Shown here in pieces: positions 40,862-51,174 of a stretch of DNA of 64,000 nucleotides (its first letter is position 1; each line of letters starts with the position of its first letter). The position numbers and the translations under genes are program-made. The stretch covers positions 62,001 through 126,000 of the forward strand of contig NZ_BDJC01000005.1 in NCBI RefSeq assembly GCF_002005565.1. The letters run 5' to 3'. The notes beneath the pieces were generated by a model. It worked only from the letters and a program-made list of their open reading frames with translations, searched no databases and had not been told where the DNA came from. The stretch is from Streptomyces sp. JHA26 (GTDB taxonomy: Bacteria; Actinomycetota; Actinomycetes; Streptomycetales; Streptomycetaceae).

Positions 40862-43800
40862 TCAGACCTCTTCGACGCTGCTCGGCTCGCGCCGGGACAG
40901 GTCGATGCCGAGCTCCTCCGCAGCGCGGAAGACGTCCTCGTCGGTGTCGCGCATCTCGATGGACATGCCGTCCGAGGACAGCACCTCCACGTTGAGGCAC
41001 AGGGACTGCATCTCCTTGATGAGCACCTTGAAGGACTCGGGGATGCCGGGCTCAGGGATGTTCTCGCCCTTGACGATGGCCTCGTAGACCTTCACGCGGC
41101 CGGTCACGTCGTCGGACTTGATGGTCAGCAGCTCCTGGAGGGCGTACGCGGCGCCGTAAGCCTCCAGCGCCCACACCTCCATCTCACCGAAGCGCTGGCC
41201 ACCGAACTGGGCCTTACCACCCAGCGGCTGCTGGGTGATCATCGAGTACGGGCCGGTCGAGCGGGCGTGCAGCTTGTCGTCGACCAGGTGGTGCAGCTTG
41301 AGGATGTACATGTAGCCGACCGAGATCGGGTCCGGGAACGGCTCACCGCTGCGGCCGTCGAACAGCCGCGCCTTGCCGGACGGGAGCACCATGCGCTCGC
41401 CGTCGCGGTTCGGGATGGTGTGCTGCAGCAGACCCGCGAGCTCGTCCTCACGCGCACCGTCGAAGACCGGGGTGGCGACGTTGGTGCCGGGCTCGACCTT
41501 GTCGGCGCCGATGGCCTGGAGGCGCTGTGCCCACTCGTCCGCGAGGCCGGAGACGTCCCAGCCGCGGCTGGCGAGCCAGCCGAGGTGGATCTCCAGGACC
41601 TGTCCCGGGTTCATTCGGGACGGGACGCCCAGCGGGTTGAGGATGATGTCGACCGGGGTGCCGTCCTCCAGGAACGGCATGTCCTCGATCGGCAGGATCT
41701 TCGAGATGACACCCTTGTTGCCGTGACGGCCGGCGAGCTTGTCACCGTCGGTGATCTTGCGCTTCTGCGCGACGTAGACGCGCACCAGCTGGTTCACACC
41801 GGGGGGAAGCTCGTCGCCCTCCTCGCGGTCGAAGACGCGGACGCCGATGACCTTGCCGATCTCGCCGTGCGGCACCTTCAGCGAGGTGTCACGGACCTCA
41901 CGGGCCTTCTCACCGAAGATCGCGCGCAGCAGGCGCTCCTCGGGCGTCAGCTCGGTCTCGCCCTTGGGCGTGACCTTGCCGACGAGGATGTCGCCGGCGA
42001 CGACGTCGGCGCCGATGCGGATGATGCCGCGCTCGTCGAGGTCGGCGAGGACCTCCTCGGAGACGTTCGGGATGTCCCGGGTGATCTCCTCGGGGCCGAG
42101 CTTGGTGTCACGGGCGTCGACCTCGTGCTCCTCGATGTGGATCGAGGAGAGGACGTCGTCCTGCACGAGGCGCTGCGACAGGATGATCGCGTCCTCGTAG
42201 TTGTGACCCTCCCACGGCATGAAGGCGACCAGCAGGTTCTTGCCGAGCGCCATCTCGCCGTTCTCGGTGGCCGGACCGTCGGCGAGGACCTGGCCCTCGA
42301 CGACCCGGTCGCCCTCGTTGACGATGACCTTCTGGTTGACCGAGGTGCCCTGGTTGGAACGGGCGAACTTGGCCAGGCGGTACGTGATGTACGTGCCGTC
42401 GTCGTTGGTGGTGGTGATGTAGTCCGCGGAGACCTCCTGGACCACACCCGCCTTCTCGGCCTTGACCACGTCGCCGGCGTCGACCGCGGAGCGGTACTCC
42501 ATGCCGGTGCCGACGAGCGGCGACTCGCTCTTGATGAGCGGGACGGCCTGACGCATCATGTTCGCGCCCATGAGGGCACGGTTGGCGTCGTCGTGCTCGA
42601 GGAACGGGATCATGGCGGTCGCGACCGACACCATCTGGCGCGGCGAGACGTCCATGTAGTCGACGTCGTCACCGGGGACGTAGTCGACCTCGCCGCCACG
42701 GCGGCGGACCAGCACGCGGTTCTCGGCGAAGCGGAACTCGTCGGTCAGCGGCGCGTTGGCCTGCGCGATGACGAAGCGGTCCTCCTCGTCGGCGGTCAGG
42801 TAGTCGACCTCGTCGGTGACCCGGCCGTCGACGACCTTGCGGTACGGCGTCTCGATGAAGCCGAACGGGTTGATCCGGCCGTACGAGGCGAGCGAGCCGA
42901 TCAGACCGATGTTCGGGCCTTCCGGCGTCTCGATCGGGCACATGCGGCCGTAGTGCGACGGGTGCACGTCGCGGACCTCGAAGCCGGCCCGCTCACGGGA
43001 GAGACCACCCGGGCCGAGCGCGTTGAGACGACGCTTGTGCGTCAGACCCGACAGCGGGTTGTTCTGGTCCATGAACTGGGACAGCTGGCTGGTGCCGAAG
43101 AACTCCTTGATGGAGGCGACGACCGGCCGGATGTTGATCAGGGTCTGCGGCGTGATCGCCTCGACGTCCTGGGTGGTCATGCGCTCGCGCACGACGCGCT
43201 CCATACGGGCGAGACCCGTACGGACCTGGTTCTGGATCAGCTCGCCGACGTTGCGGATGCGGCGGTTGCCGAAGTGGTCGATGTCGTCGGTCTCGACGAT
43301 GATCGAACGGCCCGACTCGCCGACCGTCTCGGTCTCACCGGCGTGCAGCTTCACCAGGTACTTGATGGTGGCGATGATGTCGTCGGTGGTGAGCACGCCG
43401 GCGTCCAGCGGCTCGTCCGCGCCGAGCTTCTTGTTCACCTTGTAGCGGCCGACCTTGGCGAGGTCGTAGCGCTTGGGGTTGAAGTAGAGGTTCTCGAGCA
43501 GCGTCTGCGCGGCCTCGCGCGTGGGGGGCTCGCCCGGACGCAGCTTGCGGTAGATGTCGAGCAGCGCGTCGTCCTGGCCCTGGGTGTGGTCCTTCTCCAG
43601 GGTGGCGCGCATGGACTCGTACTCGCCGAACTCCTCGAGGATCTGCTCGGTGGTCCAGCCGAGGGCCTTGAGGAGGACGGTCACGGACTGCTTGCGCTTG
43701 CGGTCGATGCGCACACCGACCATGTCGCGCTTGTCGATCTCCATCTCCAGCCAGGCACCCCGGGACGGGATGATCTTGGCGGAGAAGATGTCCTTGTCGG

Positions 43801-44347
43801 ACGTCTTGTCGATGGAGGAGTCGAAGTAGACACCCGGCGAGCGGACCAGCTGGGACACCACGACACGCTCGGTGCCGTTGATGACGAAGGTGCCCTTGTT
43901 CGTCATGAGCGGGAAGTCGCCCATGAAGACGGTCTGGGACTTGATCTCGCCGGTCTCGTTGTTGGTGAACTCGGCGGTGACGAAGAGCGGGGCGGCATAC
44001 GTGAAGTCGCGCTCCTTGCACTCGTCGATGCTGTTCTTCGGGGGCTCGAAACGGTGGTCGCGGAACGTCAGCGACATCGACCCGGAGAAGTCCTCGATCG
44101 GGGAGATCTCCTCGAAGATCTCTTCCAGACCGGACTTGGTGGGGACGTCGTGACCGGACTCCAGAGCCGACTCGACGCGAGCCTTCCACGCGTCGTTGCC
44201 GAGCAGCCAGTCGAAGCTCTCGGTTTGCAGCGCGAGGAGGTTCGGAACCTCGAGGGGCTCCTGGATCTTTGCAAAGGAGATGCGCAGCGGGGCGGTGCTG
44301 GCAGCGTTGTTCGTATTCGCGGTCGAGGCATTGCGCGAGGCGGCCAA
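40862..44347 (-). CDS. rpoB: RNA polymerase beta subunit (Asn442 variant)
   Basis: The product has 1,161 residues. TTG 44347 is chosen because GGAAGGA lies 8 nt upstream and it gives the S. coelicolor length; GTG 44377 is also in frame. The rifampicin region reads [20 protein letters not shown] then [18 protein letters not shown]. The residue after KRRL is Asn442 (codon AAC, 43024-43022), where nearly all bacteria have Ser (E. coli Ser531, M. tuberculosis Ser450). Other site residues (Gln, Asp, His437, Arg440) are unchanged. This site is a major target of rifamycin-resistance mutations. It is the first gene of the rpoBC unit. Confidence 0.99.
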   Translation of the reverse strand: MAASRNASTANTNNAASTAPLRISFAKIQEPLEVPNLLALQTESFDWLLGNDAWKARVESALESGHDVPTKSGLEEIFEEISPIEDFSGSMSLTFRDHRFEPPKNSIDECKERDFTYAAPLFVTAEFTNNETGEIKSQTVFMGDFPLMTNKGTFVINGTERVVVSQLVRSPGVYFDSSIDKTSDKDIFSAKIIPSRGAWLEMEIDKRDMVGVRIDRKRKQSVTVLLKALGWTTEQILEEFGEYESMRATLEKDHTQGQDDALLDIYRKLRPGEPPTREAAQTLLENLYFNPKRYDLAKVGRYKVNKKLGADEPLDAGVLTTDDIIATIKYLVKLHAGETETVGESGRSIIVETDDIDHFGNRRIRNVGELIQNQVRTGLARMERVVRERMTTQDVEAITPQTLINIRPVVASIKEFFGTSQLSQFMDQNNPLSGLTHKRRLNALGPGGLSRERAGFEVRDVHPSHYGRMCPIETPEGPNIGLIGSLASYGRINPFGFIETPYRKVVDGRVTDEVDYLTADEEDRFVIAQANAPLTDEFRFAENRVLVRRRGGEVDYVPGDDVDYMDVSPRQMVSVATAMIPFLEHDDANRALMGANMMRQAVPLIKSESPLVGTGMEYRSAVDAGDVVKAEKAGVVQEVSADYITTTNDDGTYITYRLAKFARSNQGTSVNQKVIVNEGDRVVEGQVLADGPATENGEMALGKNLLVAFMPWEGHNYEDAIILSQRLVQDDVLSSIHIEEHEVDARDTKLGPEEITRDIPNVSEEVLADLDERGIIRIGADVVAGDILVGKVTPKGETELTPEERLLRAIFGEKAREVRDTSLKVPHGEIGKVIGVRVFDREEGDELPPGVNQLVRVYVAQKRKITDGDKLAGRHGNKGVISKILPIEDMPFLEDGTPVDIILNPLGVPSRMNPGQVLEIHLGWLASRGWDVSGLADEWAQRLQAIGADKVEPGTNVATPVFDGAREDELAGLLQHTIPNRDGERMVLPSGKARLFDGRSGEPFPDPISVGYMYILKLHHLVDDKLHARSTGPYSMITQQPLGGKAQFGGQRFGEMEVWALEAYGAAYALQELLTIKSDDVTGRVKVYEAIVKGENIPEPGIPESFKVLIKEMQSLCLNVEVLSSDGMSIEMRDTDEDVFRAAEELGIDLSRREPSSVEEV

Positions 44348-44851
44348 GAGGGGGTCCTTCCGAGGGCTCGGACTCACTACGCGCGTACCGGCCCCTCTTC
44401 CTCACACGGAGACAAAGGGTGTCTGATGTGGCTGAAGAGCCAGGTCAGACATGCTCTGGTCGTCAGTGCTCGGGCGAGGGTAGACCCCTGGTGACGGGCA
44501 GGGGGCAGCTAACAGGCAGCGCAAAGGGACAGTGTAGCCACTTGGCACACTGATGTCCAGTGCGGGTTTCCCGAACCGTGTTCGCTCCTCGTTGTACTCA
44601 CCACCTGCGGCAAGGTCTCGCCCTCAACGCACCGTGATACTGCCCTGTTCGCCGTGGATCCATGCCTCGGATTCGGATCCTTGTGACGACGCGTCCTGAG
44701 AATTGCGCGCTGCGTGCGGTTCGTCAAGGCCCCCCTTGTCCAAACCGGCTGCCGTCCAGGGACTCTCAGGGTCCCGGAGACGGCACGACGAAGATCACCA
44801 TACTCGTCGTCGTCACCCGTGCAAGGCAGCCGCTGCCGGACCCCCGGAACG
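44348..44851 (-). promoter_or_regulatory. rpoB upstream region
   Basis: About 500 nt between the rplL terminator and rpoB with no gene on either strand. It must hold the rpoBC promoter and leader. The segment 44520-44720 is less GC-rich than the surroundings, as expected of promoter DNA, but I could not assign unique -35/-10 boxes. No known riboswitch or leader RNA was recognised. Confidence 0.5.
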
Positions 44852-44889
44852 CCGAAGAGCGACCACCCGGATGGATGATCGCTCTTCGG
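44852..44889 (-). terminator. rplJL terminator
   Basis: CCGAAGAGCGA ... TCGCTCTTCGG inverted repeat (stem 11-15 bp with inner mismatches, CACCC/GGATG centre), 38 nt downstream of the rplL stop on the minus strand. It separates rplJL from rpoBC, though partial read-through is likely. Confidence 0.85.
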
Positions 44890-44927
44890 TGCTTGCGCGT
44901 TACAGGTCCTGAGGAACCCGTGAGGTC

Positions 44928-45311
44928 TTACTTGACCTCGACCGACGCGCCGGCGCCCTTGAGGGACTCGGCGGCCTTGTCGGCGGTCTCCTTGTTGACC
45001 TTCTCGAGGACCGGCTTCGGGGTGCCGTCGACGAGGTCCTTGGCCTCCTTCAGACCCAGGGAGGTCAGCTCACGCACGACCTTGATGACCTGGATCTTCT
45101 TGTCGCCGGCGCCGGTGAGGATGACGTCGAACTCGTCCTTCTCCTCGGCGGCCTCGGCCGGGGCGGCCGGACCGGCCGGACCCGCGACGGCCACGGCGGC
45201 GGCGGCGGTGACGTCGAACTTCTCCTCGAAGGCCTTCACGAACTCGGAGAGCTCGATGAGGGTCATCTCCTCGAACTGGGCGAGCAGGTCTTCCTGGCTG
45301 AGCTTCGCCAT
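44928..45311 (-). CDS. rplL: 50S ribosomal protein L7/L12 (bL12)
   Basis: Stalk protein that recruits translational GTPases. The product has 127 residues. The N-terminal dimerisation part is [20 protein letters not shown], followed by an Ala/Pro-rich hinge ([20 protein letters not shown]). The C-terminal domain is [20 protein letters not shown] with [15 protein letters not shown]. It lies 114 nt downstream of rplJ. ATG 45311 is the conserved start. Confidence 0.98.
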   Translation of the reverse strand: MAKLSQEDLLAQFEEMTLIELSEFVKAFEEKFDVTAAAAVAVAGPAGPAAPAEAAEEKDEFDVILTGAGDKKIQVIKVVRELTSLGLKEAKDLVDGTPKPVLEKVNKETADKAAESLKGAGASVEVK

Positions 45312-45425
45312 GATGGCGGTCCTTCCACTAATTCGGCAGGTGCCGGATGTACGGGGTGAGGCGGGCGTACGTCGGGCCCGCATCGGCTCTCGCCTCAGGC
45401 GGCGAGAGCCGTCAAGCGAGCCGAG

Positions 45426-45956
45426 TTACTCGGCACCGCCCTGCTCGTCCTGCTTGGCACGGAGCGCGTCCACGGTGCGGACGAGCTTCGAGGGGAGCGC
45501 CTGGAAGAGCTGAGCAGCCTGGGACTGCTTGCCCTTGAAGGCACCCGCCAGCTTGGAGAGCAGAACCTCGCGGGACTCGAGGTCCGCGAGCTTCTTGATC
45601 TCGTCGGCGGACATCGCCTTGCCGTCAAGGACACCGCCCTTGATGACGAGGTTCGGGTTGTCCTTGGCGAAGTCGCGCAGACCCTTCGCCGACTCCACCG
45701 GGTCACCGGTGACGAAGGCGACGGCCGTCGGACCAGCGAAGAGCTGGTCGTCGAGCGTGATCCCGGCCTCGTTGGCCGCAATCTTGGTCAGCGTGTTCTT
45801 CACCACGGCGTACTGGGCGTTCTCACCGAGCGACCGGCGCAGCGTCTTGAGCTGCGCCACGGTGAGACCGCGGTACTCGGTCAGCACGGCGGCGTTGGAG
45901 CTGCGGAACTTGTCCGTCAGCTCGGCAACCGCGGCAGCCTTTTCGGGCGTCGCCAT
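45426..45956 (-). CDS. rplJ: 50S ribosomal protein L10 (uL10)
   Basis: Base of the L7/L12 stalk. The 176-residue product starts [20 protein letters not shown], with [20 protein letters not shown] and the C-terminal helix that binds L12 dimers ([20 protein letters not shown] onward). A 300-nt leader with a terminator-like hairpin precedes it, fitting autogenous control of rplJL by L10 as known in other bacteria. Confidence 0.98.
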   Translation of the reverse strand: MATPEKAAAVAELTDKFRSSNAAVLTEYRGLTVAQLKTLRRSLGENAQYAVVKNTLTKIAANEAGITLDDQLFAGPTAVAFVTGDPVESAKGLRDFAKDNPNLVIKGGVLDGKAMSADEIKKLADLESREVLLSKLAGAFKGKQSQAAQLFQALPSKLVRTVDALRAKQDEQGGAE

Positions 45957-46256
45957 AGAGCCTCGGCCTCCTTCCGGGTGATTCGGACCGCGCGGACCCG
46001 AAGGAGGACTGGGGAAAACGAAACGCCCCGGCGCAGGCGCACGGGGCGTGGCTCGACCGGACGCACACGCTCGAGGCGTGCCGTGCGGGAGCTCATCCAC
46101 AGTCACCTGCGCGGGTCGTCCGCAGTTCAGCGGATCCTTCGGCCACCGTGACTCTCACGAGCACACGGCAACGACCAGCGGTCTTTGGCTTCTGTGGGAG
46201 CGTACGTGAACGGGGCAGTGTCAAGCAAATCCGCCCGTACGGCGACCCGGCCGGTC
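45957..46256 (-). promoter_or_regulatory. rplJL leader with attenuator-like hairpin
   Basis: Within this 300-nt gene-free stretch, ACGCCCC ... GGGGCGT (46023-46049) forms a stem. On the minus strand it is followed by TTTCGTTTTCCCC, so it resembles an intrinsic terminator 67 nt before the rplJ start. Other stems include the segment around 46065-46090. Regulation by L10 binding to the leader is established in E. coli and other bacteria; here it is inferred. Confidence 0.55.
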
Positions 46257-47108
46257 TCAGCCCGCCTGGCCCTCCTGCATCATCTCGGCCAGGTCCGTCG
46301 TCTCCCCGGCCGGCGGGGCGGTGACCTTCACGGGCTCGTTGAAGCCGAGGAAGGTGACGGTCATGTCCAGCGGGCCCTTGGCGGCGTCGCCGCGCATGCG
46401 GAACTGCTTGGCCCGGTCGTCGCCGTCGATCCACATGTCCATCGTGAGCTTGTCGACGCCCATCTTCTCGTACTGCTCGATGCTCTTGCGGCGCTGGTCC
46501 CGGGTGGCCTTGTCCTCGTCGGCGAGGGACTTCTCCAGGGCGTCGAGGGTGACGGTGCCCTTGTAGTGGGTGGTCTTCACCCCGTCGACGTCCTCGGTGC
46601 CGACCTTCTCGACGTCCTCGGCACTGGTGAGGAAGGTGGACTCGGCCGCCGGGTTCTTGTCGGCCTGGGAGACGCTGCCGAGCTGGTTGAGCTCCTTGTC
46701 GGCGCCCATCGCGGCCAGGTCGAACTTGAGCCAGCTCTTGCCGTCCATCTCCTTGGCCGCCTCGGCGCCGCCGTTGAGGTAGAGGGCCTTGTCGACGAGG
46801 CGGATCTCGGCGGTCGCGTCGGCGCCCCGGTCGGGCGCCTTCATCTTCATGGCCATCGCGACCGTCGGCTTGAGCTGCATCTGGGCCTCGGCCTCGATGC
46901 GGCCCTCCTCGGGAGCCCTTCCGGTCATGCGGTAGTGGAGGGAGCTGATGCCCTCCGTGTTCTTCGCCGCCTCGGCGACGGCCGCCGCCGGCGTCATCCC
47001 GGGGGACTTGTCCGCCCCCTCGTCCTTCGAACAGCCCACCGCGCCGGCGGCGAGCAGCAGCGCGGCCAGGCCCGCGCCCACGGGCACGCGTACAGAAGTC
47101 TTCGTCAT
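46257..47108 (-). CDS. LppX/LprG-like lipoprotein
   Basis: The product has 283 residues. The signal peptide ([20 protein letters not shown]) ends in lipobox AGAVGC with Cys26 lipidated. The mature part has [40 protein letters not shown] and [20 protein letters not shown]. These are the features of the LolA/LppX-type convex-sheet lipid carriers (DUF1396-like). ATG 47108 is chosen because upstream codons to 47168 lack a signal sequence. It is a tandem paralogue of the next gene. The ligand is probably a lipid or envelope component. Confidence 0.85.
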   Translation of the reverse strand: MTKTSVRVPVGAGLAALLLAAGAVGCSKDEGADKSPGMTPAAAVAEAAKNTEGISSLHYRMTGRAPEEGRIEAEAQMQLKPTVAMAMKMKAPDRGADATAEIRLVDKALYLNGGAEAAKEMDGKSWLKFDLAAMGADKELNQLGSVSQADKNPAAESTFLTSAEDVEKVGTEDVDGVKTTHYKGTVTLDALEKSLADEDKATRDQRRKSIEQYEKMGVDKLTMDMWIDGDDRAKQFRMRGDAAKGPLDMTVTFLGFNEPVKVTAPPAGETTDLAEMMQEGQAG

Positions 47109-47203
47109 GGATTCCCCCCAGGGACACGGGAAGTGGACAGCTGTCACACAGTCAGGACGCGGAAGCATCCGAAACGGTTCGAATGATTTTGCGATTTTTT
47201 GAA

Positions 47204-47992
47204 TCAGGTGCCGTCGTCCGGTGTCGTCAGCAGCTCCTTGAAGTCCGCCGTGTCGGCGGCCGGGGGCCGCTCGACGGGGACGGGGACGCCGTAGTCGCTG
47301 TAGTAGGCGGTCTGGGACAGCTCACCCGTCTCCGTACGTCCCCGCTCGGTCTTCTTCACCAGCAGGTCCTGTGCGTCGACCCAGATGTCGACGGTCCGTC
47401 CGGTGCCGCCCGCCACCGTGCCGGACCAGTGCGTGGTGTACCGCCCGCGCGTCGTCTCCTTGCCGACCTCGTGCACGTCGTCGGAGGTGAGCAGCAGTCT
47501 CACCGCCTCGTCCGGGGCGGTGTCGCGCATCCGGTCCGCGAAGCCGGCGTCGGCGCCGTCGCCGAGGTTCTCCAGGTCGGCGTACACGTACTTGATCCAG
47601 TGCCGGCCGCCCGCCCGGGCGGCGAAGGCGTCGCCCATCTTCGCGTAGTAGGCGTCGGGCAGGTAGCGGGCCTCCATGGAGGTGGTGCCTAGCCGGCGCA
47701 TCGCGTCGGCGGTCGTCCCTCCGGTGTAGGTGAGCGTCAGGGTGCCGGTGAGGCCGTCGCCCCAGCGGAGGGCGCCTTCGGCCTTCAGGGACAGTTCGTC
47801 GCCCACGACGGTCGTGGAGTGGACCCACGCCGAGCCGGCCCTGCTCGTGGCACGCTCCACGGTACGCAGCGGCTCCGCCCACGGGACGGGATCGTCCTCG
47901 GTGGGGCCGGAGGGGACGCAGGCGGCCAGACACGCCAGCACCGCCGTCACCGCGATCGAGAAGGCCGTGCGGCGTCCCGCCGTGCTCGTCAT
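47204..47992 (-). CDS. LppX/LprG-like lipoprotein, paralogue
   Basis: The product has 262 residues with a signal peptide ending in lipobox LAACVPS (lipidated Cys25). The mature part keeps the family plan: [59 protein letters not shown]. It lies upstream of the paralogue at 46257 on the same strand with a 95-nt gap, which suggests an old tandem duplication. It sits between rplA and rplJ, the place where many Streptomyces carry these lipoproteins. Confidence 0.85.
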   Translation of the reverse strand: MTSTAGRRTAFSIAVTAVLACLAACVPSGPTEDDPVPWAEPLRTVERATSRAGSAWVHSTTVVGDELSLKAEGALRWGDGLTGTLTLTYTGGTTADAMRRLGTTSMEARYLPDAYYAKMGDAFAARAGGRHWIKYVYADLENLGDGADAGFADRMRDTAPDEAVRLLLTSDDVHEVGKETTRGRYTTHWSGTVAGGTGRTVDIWVDAQDLLVKKTERGRTETGELSQTAYYSDYGVPVPVERPPAADTADFKELLTTPDDGT

Positions 47993-48065
47993 GTCGTCCC
48001 ACCCCTGTGCGCGTCGCCTGCCCGCACGCTAGCCCAGGCGCCCGGCTCCCGTACCGGGAAAGGGG

Positions 48066-48099
48066 ACGGGCCCCGCACCTCGGAAGGTGCGGGGCCCGT
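48066..48099 (-). terminator. rplKA terminator
   Basis: Perfect inverted repeat ACGGGCCCCGCACCT / AGGTGCGGGGCCCGT with loop CGGA, 25 nt downstream of the rplA stop. The 15-bp GC-rich stem ends the secE-nusG-rplK-rplA transcription unit. Confidence 0.92.
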
Positions 48100-48123
48100 G
48101 AACCGGTGGGGCGAGCCGTCGGC

Positions 48124-48849
48124 TCAGACCGCGGCCGGGTCCTCCTCGACGAGGAGGTTGCGGGTGCGGTTGGAGTCGACCGGAATGCCGGGGCCCATCG
48201 TGGTGCTGATGGCGGCCTTCTTGATGTAGCGACCCTTGGCGGCGGACGGCTTCAGACGGAGGATCTCCTCCAGGGCCGCGCCGTAGTTCTCCACCAGCTT
48301 GGTGTCGTCGAACGACGTCTTGCCGATGATGAAGTGCAGGTTCGAGTGCTTGTCGACGCGGAACTCGATCTTGCCGCCCTTGATGTCGTTGACAGCCTTG
48401 GCGACGTCCGGGGTCACGGTGCCGGTCTTGGGGTTCGGCATGAGACCACGGGGACCGAGCACGCGGCCGAGGCGGCCGACCTTGCCCATGAGGTCCGGGG
48501 TGGCGACGACGGCGTCGAAGTCCAGACGGCCCTTCGACACCTCGTCGATCAGTTCGTCGGCGCCGACGATGTCGGCGCCCGCGGCACGCGCGGCCTCGGC
48601 ACGGTCGCCGGTCGCGAAGACCAGGACCCGGGCGGTCTTACCGGTGCCGTGCGGGAGGTTCACGGTGCCACGGACCATCTGGTCGGCCTTGCGCGGGTCG
48701 ACACCCAGGCGGAAGGCGACCTCGACGGTGCCGTCGAACTTGGTCGTGGAGGTCTCCTTGGCGAGACGGACGGCCTCGAGCGGGGCGTAGAGCTTGTCCC
48801 GGTCGACCTTGGCGTCCGCAGCGCGGAGAGACTTGCTGCGCTTGCTCAC
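48124..48849 (-). CDS. rplA: 50S ribosomal protein L1 (uL1)
   Basis: L1-stalk protein that moves with E-site tRNA; in other bacteria it also represses the rplKA mRNA. The product has 241 residues and includes [20 protein letters not shown], the [21 protein letters not shown] signature region and [23 protein letters not shown] 48849 lies 81 nt after the rplK stop. Length is normal. Confidence 0.98.
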   Translation of the reverse strand: MSKRSKSLRAADAKVDRDKLYAPLEAVRLAKETSTTKFDGTVEVAFRLGVDPRKADQMVRGTVNLPHGTGKTARVLVFATGDRAEAARAAGADIVGADELIDEVSKGRLDFDAVVATPDLMGKVGRLGRVLGPRGLMPNPKTGTVTPDVAKAVNDIKGGKIEFRVDKHSNLHFIIGKTSFDDTKLVENYGAALEEILRLKPSAAKGRYIKKAAISTTMGPGIPVDSNRTRNLLVEEDPAAV

Positions 48850-48930
48850 TACTGCTCCTGTTGGCTTCTTAGGAGTCGTGGTCCGGGCCGAGCAGGCCCT
48901 GCCACTTCTGCTTGCTTACGGGGGTGGAGG

Positions 48931-49365
48931 TCAGCCCTCGACCGTGACGCCCATGGAACGCGCGGTGCCGGCGATGATCTTCTCGGCGGCGTCCAGGTCG
49001 TTGGCGTTGAGGTCGGGCATCTTGGTGGTGGCGATCTCGCGGACCTGGTCACGCGTGATCTTCGCGACCTTGGTCTTGTGCGGCTCGCCGGAGCCCTTCT
49101 CCACGCCCGCGGCCTTGAGGATCATCTTGGCGGCCGGCGGCGTCTTGGTGATGAAGGTGAAGGAGCGGTCCTCGTAGACCGTGATCTCCACCGGGATGAC
49201 CCAGCCACGCTGCGACTCGGTCGCGGCGTTGTAGGCCTTGCAGAACTCCATGATGTTGACGCCGTGCTGACCCAGCGCGGGGCCGACCGGCGGGGCCGGG
49301 TTCGCGGCACCGGCCTGGATCTGGAGCTTGATGAGCCCCGTGACCTTCTTCTTCTTGGGAGGCAT
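48931..49365 (-). CDS. rplK: 50S ribosomal protein L11 (uL11)
   Basis: GTPase-centre protein; binding partner of thiostrepton-type peptides and required for RelA activation. The 144-residue product starts [20 protein letters not shown] with the Pro-rich [20 protein letters not shown] segment intact, including the prolines often changed in thiopeptide resistance. ATG 49365 is the conserved start. It lies between nusG and rplA. Confidence 0.98.
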   Translation of the reverse strand: MPPKKKKVTGLIKLQIQAGAANPAPPVGPALGQHGVNIMEFCKAYNAATESQRGWVIPVEITVYEDRSFTFITKTPPAAKMILKAAGVEKGSGEPHKTKVAKITRDQVREIATTKMPDLNANDLDAAEKIIAGTARSMGVTVEG

Positions 49366-49533
49366 AGCTCTCCGGGTCCTTTCGATTCGGGTCCTGCCCG
49401 CATCCGGAGCGACCCGGAGACAGGCATACCGCACAACGATAACGGGTATGGATGCGCGGCCAAAAACCGAGCAGGTCAGACGACGCGCGAGCGTTCGCCT
49501 GACCTGGTCGGAAGCGGTACGTCCAGAGAGCTG

Positions 49534-50355
49534 CTAGTTCTTCTGGATCTGGTCGAAGCTCAGCTCGACCGGGGTCTCGCGGCCGAAGATCTCGACGAGG
49601 CCCTTGACCTTCTTCGAGTCGGCGTTGATCTCGTTGATCGTGGCCTGCAGCGTGGCGAACGGGCCGTCGGTGACGGTGACCGAGTCGCCGACCTCGAAGT
49701 CCAGGACCTGGACCTCGACCTTGCGCTGCGGAGCCGGCTTGCCCTCGGCCTCGGCGGCCTCGCGGGCGGCCTTCTCCTCGGCCTCGGGAGCGAGCATCTT
49801 GACGATCTCGTCCAGCGTCAGCGGGTACGGGTCGTAGGCGTTGCCCACGAAGCCGGTGACGCCGGGGGTGTTGCGGACGACGCCCCAGGACTCGTTCGTC
49901 AGGTCCATGCGGACCAGGACGTAACCCGGCAGCTTGTTCTGGCGGATCGTCTTGCGGTCGCCGTTCTTGATCTGGACGACCTCTTCCTGCGGCACCTCGG
50001 CCTGGAAGATGTAGTCCTCGACGTTGAGCGAGACGGCGCGCTGCTCGAGGTTGGTCTTCACGCGGTTCTCGTAACCGGCGTAGGTGTGGATGACGTACCA
50101 CTCGCCGGGCAGGACGCGCAGCTCCTGGCGGAGCTTCTCGACCGGGTCGAGCTCGGGCTCGGCGTCCTCGTCCTCCGCAGCCTCGTCCCCGGCGTCGGTG
50201 ACGGCAGCCTCGTCCTCGGCGTCGGCAGCCTCGACCTCGGCGGAGGTCTCGGTGTCCTCGTTGTCCGCGCCCTCGACAGTGCCGAGCTCGTCCTCGACGG
50301 ACTCGACAGCCTCCCCACGAGGCTCAACGGCGTCGTTCACGTTCGGATCAGACAC
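49534..50355 (-). CDS. nusG: Transcription termination/antitermination factor NusG
   Basis: Binds RNA polymerase and links it to Rho or to ribosomes. The product has 273 residues. The first ~75 are an acidic Glu/Asp/Ala-rich extension absent from E. coli NusG but usual in Streptomyces. The NGN domain begins [20 protein letters not shown] and the KOW domain contains [23 protein letters not shown] 50355 keeps the acidic leader in full. It is co-directional with secE (80-nt gap). Confidence 0.97.
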   Translation of the reverse strand: MSDPNVNDAVEPRGEAVESVEDELGTVEGADNEDTETSAEVEAADAEDEAAVTDAGDEAAEDEDAEPELDPVEKLRQELRVLPGEWYVIHTYAGYENRVKTNLEQRAVSLNVEDYIFQAEVPQEEVVQIKNGDRKTIRQNKLPGYVLVRMDLTNESWGVVRNTPGVTGFVGNAYDPYPLTLDEIVKMLAPEAEEKAAREAAEAEGKPAPQRKVEVQVLDFEVGDSVTVTDGPFATLQATINEINADSKKVKGLVEIFGRETPVELSFDQIQKN

Positions 50356-50435
50356 GGTGGCTGCTTCTTCCTGGATACATAGGGGTGGAACACGCGAAAG
50401 GGGCGCCGGGTACCTCGGCGCCCTTCGCTCTCGGC

Positions 50436-50723
50436 TCAGCCGAAGACGTACTTGGCGGCGTGGCTGAAGCCATAGTCAATCAGAGTCACCAGGCCGATCA
50501 TGATGACCACGAACATGATCACCACGGCGGTGTACGTCGTCAGCTGGTTACGGCTGGGCCAGACGACCTTGCGCAACTCCGCGACGATCTGGCGGTAGAA
50601 GAGCGCAAGACGCTTCAGCGGACCCTTCTTGGCCCGCTTGCCGCCCTTGCGGGGCTTCTTGTCGGAGTTCGGCGCCTCGTCCTGGGCATCAGGCATGTCG
50701 ATGGAGCCCACGGCGTCCGTCAC
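50436..50723 (-). CDS. secE: Preprotein translocase subunit SecE
   Basis: Essential membrane subunit that clamps SecY. The product has 95 residues. A hydrophilic basic leader ([20 protein letters not shown]) is followed by the conserved amphipathic [20 protein letters not shown] and one transmembrane helix [20 protein letters not shown]. The single-helix form is normal in actinobacteria. Start is GTG 50723. tRNA-Trp lies 109 nt upstream on the same strand. Confidence 0.97.
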   Translation of the reverse strand: MTDAVGSIDMPDAQDEAPNSDKKPRKGGKRAKKGPLKRLALFYRQIVAELRKVVWPSRNQLTTYTAVVIMFVVIMIGLVTLIDYGFSHAAKYVFG

Positions 50724-50831
50724 TCGTCCTCACCTGATTCCGGGTCGTGGCCGTGCCGCGCCCGGTCTGAGCCGCACGGCGTTGCATTGCTGTACGTACA
50801 TGCGCACACATCCTGGCGAAGGTGTGTGTAG

Positions 50832-50904
50832 CAGGGCCGGAGGGACTTGAACCCCCAACCGCTGGTTTTGGAGACCAGTGCTCTACCAATTGAGCTACGA
50901 CCCT
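50832..50904 (-). tRNA. trnW: tRNA-Trp (CCA)
   Basis: 73 nt on the minus strand. The acceptor stem is AGGGTCG/CGGCCCT, and the anticodon stem CTGGT/ACCAG holds loop CTCCAAA, giving anticodon CCA. The T-arm GGTTCAAGTCC-type loop is present. The 3' CCA is not encoded. It sits directly upstream of secE, as in many actinobacteria. Confidence 0.97.
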
Positions 50905-51174
50905 TTGTGTGTCCCCCAACGTACCGCATCCGCCCGGGTGCTCGTGGGCACCGAGTGTGTGCGGCCCGCTGAAGGCCAACGAGGTGAGAGTGTACGTGCT
51001 CGAGGGCCGGGCGTCGAACAGAAAGAGTCCACGGGCCGCTCCGTCGGCGATCACCGGCCGGAGATCGCCCGTTCCGCGCCGTGGATCCGGACTGGTGTTC
51101 AGGCGTGTGCCCGGTCCTGTTCAGTCCGTGAAACCCGTGTGCCGGGGAGGTTTCCGGTCTGGAACGATGGGTCC

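Noticed and set aside
48931-49365. Possible thiopeptide-resistance change in L11
   Set aside because: The proline-rich N-terminal region keeps the usual prolines.
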